Below are positions 57,988 to 64,000 of a DNA stretch of 64,000 bases, in pieces. The stretch comes from JBHGBM01 sp041946965. GTDB taxonomy: Bacteria > Acidobacteriota > Terriglobia > Bryobacterales > Bryobacteraceae. Under the pieces are notes generated by a model. That model saw only the letters and a list, made by a program, of their open reading frames with translations, did not search any database and was not told where the DNA came from. The stretch covers positions 1 to 64,000 of the forward strand of contig JBHGBM010000012.1 of assembly GCA_041946965.1 (NCBI GenBank). The letters run 5' to 3'. Numbering within the stretch: position 1 is the stretch's first letter; the number at the start of each line of letters is the position of its first letter. A program made the position numbers and the translations under genes.

Positions 57988-58938
57988 ATGAAAATCACGC
58001 GCAGGCATGTGCTGGCCGGAAGCGCCACCCTCGCCGCACAGGCCCAGTCACGCAAAGTGTGGCGCCCCAAGCTTGGCATTCTGTGCCGCTTTTCGCAGCA
58101 GAATCTCGCGTTTGCGAAGAACGCCGGCTTCACCAGCCTCCAACTCATGACCGACGGCGCGTCGCTCAACCCGGAGCGCGTGGACGACTCCCGGCTCCAG
58201 TTTATCCGCGCGCAGGTGGCCGCGAACAACCTGTACCTCTCCTCGGTGGGCGACACGGTGAACCACGTGGCGCCGGAGGCGGAGGCGCGCGCCCGCGCCA
58301 ACGCGCGGTTCGTCAAGGTGATCGAGATGGCAGGCAAACTCGGCGCGCCCTACGTCGGCACCGCCTCGGGCACCATTCCAGGACGCCCACTCAAGGAGCA
58401 GGTGGCTGAAATCGTCAAGGTTTATACGGAGAAATACTTCCCCGCCTGCCAGCAGCACAAAGTGCGCATCCTTTGGGAGCCCTGGGCCGGCGGGCCGAAC
58501 ATCGCCACGGGGCCGGTCGGCTATGAGGCGCTGTTCTCCGCTTTCGGCGACAGTCCTTATATCGGCTTGCAGTACGATCCCTCGCACCTGCGCTGGCAGA
58601 TGATGGATCCCATACAGGCGGCGCGTGACTTCATCGACAAGATCTACGACGTCCACCTTAAGGACGTGGAGATCATCGAGTCCGTGCTGCGGCGCACCGG
58701 CATCAACCCGCTAGCGCGCGCGCGCTGGTGGCGCTTCCGGCTGCCGGGTTCCGGCATCGTGGACTGGAGGTCGTTCTTCACCGTTCTGGCCGACTCCGGC
58801 TACCAGGGCGCCATGAACATTGAGCACGAGGACGAGCTCTACTATCCGCCCTACGACGCGAGCGGCGAATTCACGCCGCAGTTCAAACAGGGGTTCCAGG
58901 TGGCGCGGGCATTTCTGAAGCAGTACGTCCCCGAATAA
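57988..58938 (+). CDS. Sugar phosphate isomerase/epimerase-type TIM barrel with Tat signal
   Basis: The protein, about 316 residues, has a Tat-like signal (KITRRHVLAGSATLAAQA) and an AP-endonuclease-2/xylose-isomerase-like TIM barrel. Metal-ligand candidates are LWEPWAG (Glu), LQYDPSHL (Asp and His), VHLKD and MNIEHEDE. Exported relatives are frequent beside oxidoreductases and sugar-acid enzymes in acidobacteria. Substrate unknown. ATG 57988 was chosen, with AGAGGTG just before it. Confidence 0.82.
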   Translation: MKITRRHVLAGSATLAAQAQSRKVWRPKLGILCRFSQQNLAFAKNAGFTSLQLMTDGASLNPERVDDSRLQFIRAQVAANNLYLSSVGDTVNHVAPEAEARARANARFVKVIEMAGKLGAPYVGTASGTIPGRPLKEQVAEIVKVYTEKYFPACQQHKVRILWEPWAGGPNIATGPVGYEALFSAFGDSPYIGLQYDPSHLRWQMMDPIQAARDFIDKIYDVHLKDVEIIESVLRRTGINPLARARWWRFRLPGSGIVDWRSFFTVLADSGYQGAMNIEHEDELYYPPYDASGEFTPQFKQGFQVARAFLKQYVPE

Positions 58939-58942
58939 GGGG

Positions 58943-60535
58943 GTGGCGGTGCGGGCTGCGACCATCGCCGTTCTCCTGTCGGCAGCCGCGGGCGGCTGCC
59001 TGGCGCAGCAGGAACCCTGTTCCGTGGAGGGCGCGGTCTACAACTCATCCACGGGCGAGCCGCTCAAAAAAGTGCAGGTCACGCTCCGTGGCATGGCCAC
59101 CGCCGGCATGTTCGGCGCCGTTACTGACGCCTCGGGCCGCTTTTCCATCACGGGGGTAAACCCCGGCCGGTACATGTTGATGGCGGAACGCACGGGGTTC
59201 GTCCGCGCCGAGTACGGCGGGCGCGGGCGGAGGGGCGCGGCCTTCACGCTCGCCGCCGGGCAGCGCCTGAAAGACGTGGTGTTTCGCCTGGTGCCCCACG
59301 GCGTTATCGCGGGACGGGTGCTGGACGAGGACGGCGAACCGGTGGCGAACGCCAGCGTCGCGCTGCTGCGGCCGGGATACGTGGCCGGGGCGCGAAGGCT
59401 CACACCGGCGGGAGGCGCCAACACGAACGACCTGGGCGAGTATCGCGTGCCCGGCCTGGCGGCGGGAAAGTATTACCTCTCGGCGACCTTTCGTTATCCC
59501 CCCATGCAGGGCGGCATCGCGGAGGAGAGCTACGTCACCACGTATTACCCGAACACCCTGGATCCAGGCGCGGCGGCGCCCATCGAGCTTACCACCGCCG
59601 CGCAATTGCGCGGCATGGACATCACCCTCCGGCGCGCGCGCACGTACCGGATTTCGGGCCGCGTGACGGTTCCGGCAGGCTCGGGGCGGCGCAACGTGCT
59701 GGTGTTCCTCGCGCCGCGAGACACCGCCATGCACGGCTACGGCGGGCGCAGCGCGCAGATGGCGCAGGACGGCAAGTTCGAGTTGCGCAACGTGCTGCCC
59801 GGCGCCTATACGCTCGCCGCGCACTCTTACGATGAAGGCCGCCGGTACAGCGCCAGCCAGCCGCTCGACGTGGGCCACGGCGACGTGGAAGGGATCAGCC
59901 TGACGGTTTCACCCGGTCTTGAAGTCAGCGGGCGCGTTCGCGTGGAAGGAGGCGGACAAACGCAGTTCAAGGGCGCGCGGGTGGTGCTCCGGCCCGTGAA
60001 CGACGCCAACCTGGAGGCCAATGCGGGCGGCTCGGCCGCCGTCGGCGAGGACGGTTCGTTTACCATAAACACTTTGACGCCCGATGCGTACGTGGTGCAG
60101 ATGTTCAGCGCGCCGGAGAACTTGTATGTCAAGTCCGTGCGGGCGGGCGACGGCCCCGCTGCGCAGGACACCGTCACCATCGAAGCGGGCGCGGCGGCGC
60201 TCGACATCCTGCTGAGCCGCGCGGGCGGGCAGGTGGACGGCGTGGTGATGGAAGAGCAGCAGCCCGCCCCCGGCGTTACCGTGGTGCTGGTTCCCCAGGA
60301 GAGCCGCGAGCCGCCATTCGACCGCTCCCGCGTGTCCGCCACCGGCCGCGAAGGCAAGTTCAGCTTTAAAGGCGTTCCGCCCGGCGATTACCGGCTGTAT
60401 TCGTGGGCCGACGCGGAACCCGGCGCGTGGCAGGACCCCGAGTTCCTCAAGCGCTTCACCGGGGACAGTGTCACGGTGCGCGAAAACGGACGCGAAACCG
60501 TGCAGGTAAGGCTGCTTTTCGCGGAGGAGCGATGA
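58943..60535 (+). CDS. Secreted protein of carboxypeptidase-regulatory beta repeats
   Basis: The 530-residue protein has a Sec signal (about 1-21) and four to five CarboxypepD_reg/SdrD-like beta sandwiches, each with a GRF/GEY/GKF phrase (DASGRFSITGVNPGRYML, NDLGEYRVPGLAAGKYYL, QDGKFELRNVLPGAYTL, REGKFSFKGVPPGDYRLY). There is no catalytic domain and no TonB barrel. A binding or structural role at the cell surface is likely. The GTG at 58943 follows the isomerase stop by 4 bases. It overlaps the following gene by ATGA. Confidence 0.8.
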   Translation: MAVRAATIAVLLSAAAGGCLAQQEPCSVEGAVYNSSTGEPLKKVQVTLRGMATAGMFGAVTDASGRFSITGVNPGRYMLMAERTGFVRAEYGGRGRRGAAFTLAAGQRLKDVVFRLVPHGVIAGRVLDEDGEPVANASVALLRPGYVAGARRLTPAGGANTNDLGEYRVPGLAAGKYYLSATFRYPPMQGGIAEESYVTTYYPNTLDPGAAAPIELTTAAQLRGMDITLRRARTYRISGRVTVPAGSGRRNVLVFLAPRDTAMHGYGGRSAQMAQDGKFELRNVLPGAYTLAAHSYDEGRRYSASQPLDVGHGDVEGISLTVSPGLEVSGRVRVEGGGQTQFKGARVVLRPVNDANLEANAGGSAAVGEDGSFTINTLTPDAYVVQMFSAPENLYVKSVRAGDGPAAQDTVTIEAGAAALDILLSRAGGQVDGVVMEEQQPAPGVTVVLVPQESREPPFDRSRVSATGREGKFSFKGVPPGDYRLYSWADAEPGAWQDPEFLKRFTGDSVTVRENGRETVQVRLLFAEER

Positions 60536-61341
60536 CCACGCGCACGTTCGGGTGGACCGGCGAGCAGGTGCCCGTCATAGGCCAGGGCACGTGGATGTCG
60601 CGCGGGGTTTCCGCCGTGCAGGCGCTGCGCGCGGGCCTGGATCTCGGCATGACCCACGTGGACACGGCCGAGATGTACGGCAACGAGCAGATGGTCGGGG
60701 AAGCCATCGCGGGCCGGCGGGACGAGGTGTTCCTGGTCACCAAGGTTCTGCCCTCGAACGCCTCCTACGAGGGCACGCTGCGTGCGTGCGAGCAGAGCCT
60801 GGCGCGGCTCGGCGTGGACCACGTGGACCTGTACCTTCTGCACTGGCCCGGCAGCCACCCGATCGGCGAAACCATGCGGGCGATGGAGAAACTGGCGGCG
60901 GAGGGGTTGACGCGCTACATCGGGGTGAGCAACTTCGATCTCGAGGAATTGCGGGAGGCCGAAGCCGCGCTGCGCAATGGGCGCATTGCGTGCAACCAGG
61001 TGCTCTATCACCTGGGCGACCGGGGCATCGAGCGCAGGCTGCTGCCCTATTGCCGCCAGCGGCAGATCGCCGTGGTGGGCTACAGTCCCTTCGGCCACAG
61101 TGGCTTCCGCGGCGGTGGCGTGCTGGAGGAAATCGCGCGGCGCAACGGGCGCACCGTGCGGCAGGTGGCGCTCAACTTCCTGACGCGCGAGGACGTGTTC
61201 GCCATTCCCAAGGCTTCCAACGTCGAGCACGTGCGCGAGAACGCCGGCGGCGCCGGCTGGCGGCTCTCGCCCGAGGACATCGCGGCCATTGACCGCGCCT
61301 TCCCCGCCCCCGTGCGGGATGTGCCGCTAGGAATGATTTAG
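60532..61341 (+). CDS. Aldo/keto reductase
   Basis: The protein, about 269 residues, keeps the aldo/keto reductase tetrad: HVDTAEMYG (Asp and Tyr), LVTKVLP (Lys) and LLHWPG (His), plus GVSNFD and IPKASNVEHVREN for NADPH binding. It reduces carbonyl compounds, with substrate unknown. The ATG at 60532 overlaps the stop of the previous gene. The isomerase, repeat protein and this reductase form one operon. Its stop overlaps the end of the convergent GH127 gene. Confidence 0.9.
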   Translation: MTTRTFGWTGEQVPVIGQGTWMSRGVSAVQALRAGLDLGMTHVDTAEMYGNEQMVGEAIAGRRDEVFLVTKVLPSNASYEGTLRACEQSLARLGVDHVDLYLLHWPGSHPIGETMRAMEKLAAEGLTRYIGVSNFDLEELREAEAALRNGRIACNQVLYHLGDRGIERRLLPYCRQRQIAVVGYSPFGHSGFRGGGVLEEIARRNGRTVRQVALNFLTREDVFAIPKASNVEHVRENAGGAGWRLSPEDIAAIDRAFPAPVRDVPLGMI

Positions 61342-63155
61342 TTAGTTAGTTGTTCCGCCGGCAGGTACGTCAGCCAGCGGTTGTCCTCGCCGCGGTTGGC
61401 GCGCGCGTAAAACGGAATCAGTTTCCCGTTCGGCAGAGTGAGCACGTTCACGCCACCCAGCAGGTTCGGCATCCAACGCACGCGCACGCCGGCGGCCGTG
61501 GGCCGCACCCGCACCTTTTCGAGCGGAATGGCGGAGTCCTGCTGCTCCAGGCAGTACACCAGCGGGCCGCGCGCGAACGCGACCTGTCCCTGGTTTTCCT
61601 TGTCGCGCGGGTCCGGCAGGATCACCCGCACGGGCATGGGGAGCCGCAGCCGGACCACGTCGCCGGCCTTCCAGGCGCGCTCCAGAACCGCGTACTGTCC
61701 GGCGGGCACGGGCTTTGCGCGCTCCTTGTTCACCGCCGCCGTGGCCCCCTCCGCCCATGCGGGGATGCGCAGGCGCAGTGCGGTTCGCGAGGCCTCCTCG
61801 ATGCGGATGAGCACATCGCCCTGGTGCGGATAGGCGGTCTCTATCGAGAGCGCCAGCGGCTGCCGCAGCCGCGCGGAGGTGTAAAGATTCACGTACACGC
61901 CGTCGCGGCCGTACGAGAAGAGGTACTCGCCGAGCGCCCCGAAGAAACGCCACTCGTTGGTGATGCAGCAGGCGGTGCTGTGGATGGCCGGCAGGCGCGT
62001 GCGCGCGGTGAGCGGCCCGTCATGGTCGGTCTTCTTGCCCAGGTCCCCGGTCATGCGCAGCGGGTTGTAGTAGAACGTGCCCAGGTGGTCCAGCGAGACC
62101 GCGCCCAGAAAGTGGTTATACAGGATCGTCTCGATGCGGTCGTAAAACCGGCTTTCACCGGTAAGCCCGTGCATGCGGAGGGCGAACATCATAAGCGAGA
62201 TGGAGGTGCAGGTCTCGGCGATGTCGCGCCGCTCATGGGTGGTCAATTGCGGCAGCCAGTACGGCTCCTTCTGGTACGCTTCATGCACGCTGACCCCTCC
62301 GGCGACGAAGGAGCGCGTCGTCACGATCTCGTCCCACAACTCGCCCAGCCCGGCGCGGAACTCCTCGCGGCCGGTTTCAAGCGCCAGGTCCGCATAACCC
62401 GCCAACAGGTAGTTGGTGCGCACGGCGTGGCGCCCCGTGATGAGCGCCGGCCCCACGGGAATCAATTTGGTGAGCGTAATGGAAAAATCCAGGTAGCGGG
62501 GTTCGCCGGTGGCGCGGTAAAGGCGCAGCAGCCCGAGTTCGTATTCGGAATGCTCGCGCCGCGCCACGGTTTCAAAATAGGGGTTGCCCTTACGGTGCTC
62601 GGCGATGAGGTAGTCCGCCCAGCGCCGGGCGGCATCCAGCAGCGTACGGCGGCCGGTGACTCGGTAATGCGCCACGGCGGCCTCGAAGAAATGACCCGCG
62701 GTGTACAGGTCGTGGTTGATGCGCGTATCGAAGCGCTGGTTCGGCGGGACCTGCGTATTGATGTAGCCGTCCGGCTGCTGGCAGGCAATCACCAGCCCGG
62801 CGATGCGTTCCAGTTGCGCTTCGAGTTCCGCGTCGCCCGTGACCTTCACGGTGTACGCCGCGCCCTCCATCCACTTGTAGAGGTCCGAATCGGACGCCAG
62901 ACGATCAGTTTCCGGGCCGGGTTCGCGCCCGGCGGCGCGCGCTTCGAAGCGCCGCGGAATCGGGCTTTTCAGCCCCGCCATGAGGCTGGGCCGGTTGGCG
63001 TCCACGTGCCGGCCGAGGAAACCCGCCGCCTTGACGTTGGCCAGCGGCACGGGGCGGCAGCGCGCGTACGTCTCGCCCCAATCCGCCGCGTACACGGCGC
63101 CGCCGGCGGCGCCGAGCGGCGCGGCGGCGGCGAGAATCAGCAGGAGGAAACGCAT
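61338..63155 (-). CDS. Secreted GH127-type glycoside hydrolase (beta-L-arabinofuranosidase family)
   Basis: The protein, about 605 residues, has a Sec signal (MRFLLLILAAAAPLGAAGG) and the GH127 (DUF1680) alpha/alpha barrel (WMEGAAYTVKVTGD, QPDGYINTQ, HDLYTAGHFFEAAVAH, HFLGAVSLD, ACCITNEWRFFGALGEY with a cysteine pair). A C-terminal beta part with FARGPLVYCLEQQD follows. The double Cys and upstream Glu form the zinc thiolate active site in GH127. I chose the ATG at 63155; the frame remains open upstream as a shadow of the FG-GAP gene. Confidence 0.85.
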   Translation of the reverse strand: MRFLLLILAAAAPLGAAGGAVYAADWGETYARCRPVPLANVKAAGFLGRHVDANRPSLMAGLKSPIPRRFEARAAGREPGPETDRLASDSDLYKWMEGAAYTVKVTGDAELEAQLERIAGLVIACQQPDGYINTQVPPNQRFDTRINHDLYTAGHFFEAAVAHYRVTGRRTLLDAARRWADYLIAEHRKGNPYFETVARREHSEYELGLLRLYRATGEPRYLDFSITLTKLIPVGPALITGRHAVRTNYLLAGYADLALETGREEFRAGLGELWDEIVTTRSFVAGGVSVHEAYQKEPYWLPQLTTHERRDIAETCTSISLMMFALRMHGLTGESRFYDRIETILYNHFLGAVSLDHLGTFYYNPLRMTGDLGKKTDHDGPLTARTRLPAIHSTACCITNEWRFFGALGEYLFSYGRDGVYVNLYTSARLRQPLALSIETAYPHQGDVLIRIEEASRTALRLRIPAWAEGATAAVNKERAKPVPAGQYAVLERAWKAGDVVRLRLPMPVRVILPDPRDKENQGQVAFARGPLVYCLEQQDSAIPLEKVRVRPTAAGVRVRWMPNLLGGVNVLTLPNGKLIPFYARANRGEDNRWLTYLPAEQLTN

Positions 63156-63302
63156 CAAAACACCATTCTGGCCCCGAGCTGAATGTGACGCGCGGGCTGA
63201 AGGTGGAGGTCGAGCGCCCGAACGCCGGAACCTCCTGTCGCGACATTCTATATTAGCCCGGCAGCTTGCCTTCCGGCGCGCGATCGGGTACCCGTAATAC
63301 TT

Positions 63303-64000
63303 GTGAAGGCACAAGCCGTTCTTACCATGGCTGCCGCCGCGCTGCTCGCAGCCGGCATCTGTCCGGCACAGACCTGGAAGCACCTCTCGACCACCACCGG
63401 CGACCTGCCCGTCCCCAACACGGGCAGGCAGCAGACCGCCTCGGCGGTGTTCGATATCGACAAGGACGGCGTCAACGACTTCGTCATCACCGAGCGCACC
63501 GCCGCGCCCGCCGCGGTCTGGTACCGCCGCGGCAAGGCTGGCTGGACGCGCAACATCCTGGAGCCCGGCCCGCTGCGCATTGAGGCCGGGTCCCTCTCCC
63601 ACGACGTGGATGGCGACGGCGATCTCGACTTCATCGCCGGCGGCGACGGCCAGGCCAACGAAGTCTGGTGGTGGGAGAATCCATATCCCAACTACACCGG
63701 GGCCGGTTGGAAGCGCCGTATCATCAAGAGCGGCGGCGCGCCGAAGCATCACGACCAGATGGCTGGCGATTTCGATGGCGACGGCAAAGCCGAGCTGGTC
63801 TTCTGGAACCAGGGCGCGCAGAAGCTCCTGATGGCGCGTATCCCCGCCGATCCGCGCACCGCTTCGCCCTGGCCCGTCTCCGAGATCTACGGCTACAGCG
63901 CCGATAGCGAGCCGGAGCAGCGCGGCAAGGCGGACCGGTTCAGACGCGTGAATGAGCACGAGGGGCTGGCCAAGGCCGACATCGACGGCGACGGCAAGCT
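63303..64000 (+). CDS. FG-GAP/VCBS repeat protein, N-terminal part (cut by window edge)
   Basis: From GTG 63303 the frame is open to the window end (232 residues visible). After a Sec signal (about 1-22, ending ICPAQ) come FG-GAP/VCBS repeats with calcium-binding phrases DIDKDGVNDF, DVDGDGDLDF, DFDGDGKAEL and DIDGDGK. Such blades form a beta propeller on the cell surface. A downstream catalytic domain may exist beyond the window. ATG 63327 is an alternative start. It is divergent from the GH127 gene across 147 bases with no clear motif. Confidence 0.75.
   Translation, partial: MKAQAVLTMAAAALLAAGICPAQTWKHLSTTTGDLPVPNTGRQQTASAVFDIDKDGVNDFVITERTAAPAAVWYRRGKAGWTRNILEPGPLRIEAGSLSHDVDGDGDLDFIAGGDGQANEVWWWENPYPNYTGAGWKRRIIKSGGAPKHHDQMAGDFDGDGKAELVFWNQGAQKLLMARIPADPRTASPWPVSEIYGYSADSEPEQRGKADRFRRVNEHEGLAKADIDGDGK

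Noticed and set aside
43923..61341. The two aldo/keto reductase genes (43923 and 60532) as a duplication
   Set aside because: They share only the fold; one lacks the tetrad, the other keeps it, and neighbourhoods differ.
63156..63959. Upstream extension of the GH127 frame
   Set aside because: The signal peptide starts at 63155 and the extension is antisense to a recognisable FG-GAP repeat gene.
1..64000. tRNA, rRNA, CRISPR arrays, insertion sequences and integrase-flanked islands
   Set aside because: Intergenic gaps are all under 300 bases and I saw no cloverleaf, regular spacer repeat, transposase motif or attachment-like repeat in them.

Overview
The window is high-GC bacterial chromosome, densely coded on both strands, with no gene-free stretch above 300 bases and no rRNA, tRNA, CRISPR array, insertion sequence or prophage that I could recognise. 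The gene set points to an acidobacterium, probably of the Solibacter/Bryobacter type. Supporting signs are Oar-like TonB receptors with an N-terminal carboxypeptidase-regulatory domain, many secreted proteins with Tat or Sec signals, a PEP-CTERM sorting signal, a GH127 enzyme, a neutral-ceramidase-like protein, a CehA/McbA hydrolase, and lipid A genes (lpxC, lpxA, lpxI, fabZ) that indicate a diderm envelope. The lineage is an inference from gene content, not a marker-gene placement.

Layout. 1-7329: a truncated TonB receptor, lpxC, polA, a HD-GYP/GAF/GGDEF signalling protein and a secreted double-VOC protein. 7425-17265: a long plus-strand operon for envelope stress and polyamine chemistry, in the order XRE regulator, NfeD-like protein, flotillin, PspA, beta-carbonic-anhydrase-like protein, PEP-CTERM M28 peptidase, YdjI-type SPFH protein, SpeD, two zinc-ribbon DUF4178 proteins, a 62-residue membrane protein, DUF350 and a membrane-embedded spermidine synthase. 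17312-19513: a HigA relic and fabZ-lpxA-lpxI on the minus strand. 19536-21526: an M20 peptidase and two sister rhodaneses. 21534-28702: a minus-strand inositol operon (broken iolB, iolD, mmsA/iolA and a sugar ABC importer). 28766-32399: a small CxxC protein, a decaheme OmcA/MtrC-type cytochrome and a class II photolyase. 32413-39402: a radical SAM protein, an isolated nuoM, a CehA-like hydrolase, glcF, glcE and a small membrane protein. 39420-45854: a complete Oar-like receptor, a ceramidase-like protein, a degenerate aldo/keto reductase and a DMT permease. 45902-51256: a LysR regulator divergent from leuA-leuB-leuC-leuD. 51327-64000: a TPR/TonB-C protein, an enolase-superfamily enzyme, a DUF4097-like protein, a kinase/unknown/L,D-transpeptidase set, a sugar isomerase, a carboxypeptidase-regulatory repeat protein, an aldo/keto reductase, GH127 and the start of an FG-GAP repeat protein.

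The most interesting region is 7425-17265. Short spacings and ATGA overlaps indicate co-transcription from a consensus-like promoter embedded in long inverted repeats, probably operators of the XRE protein at the head of the operon. Membrane scaffolds (flotillin, PspA, YdjI-type SPFH, NfeD-like) sit with an apparently catalytically intact polyamine pair (SpeD and a spermidine synthase with its own membrane domain) and with families of unknown function (DUF4178, DUF350, the 62-residue protein). I infer a membrane-integrity system that modifies or senses the envelope with a polyamine or an aminopropylated product. The individual families are known; the biochemical role of the ensemble is not established.

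Other points of note are an iolB gene with a large internal deletion and frameshift, an orphan decaheme cytochrome, a leuA lacking the leucine-feedback domain beside a LysR gene with repeats in the shared intergenic region, and a tandem pair of rhodaneses in which only one copy is exported.
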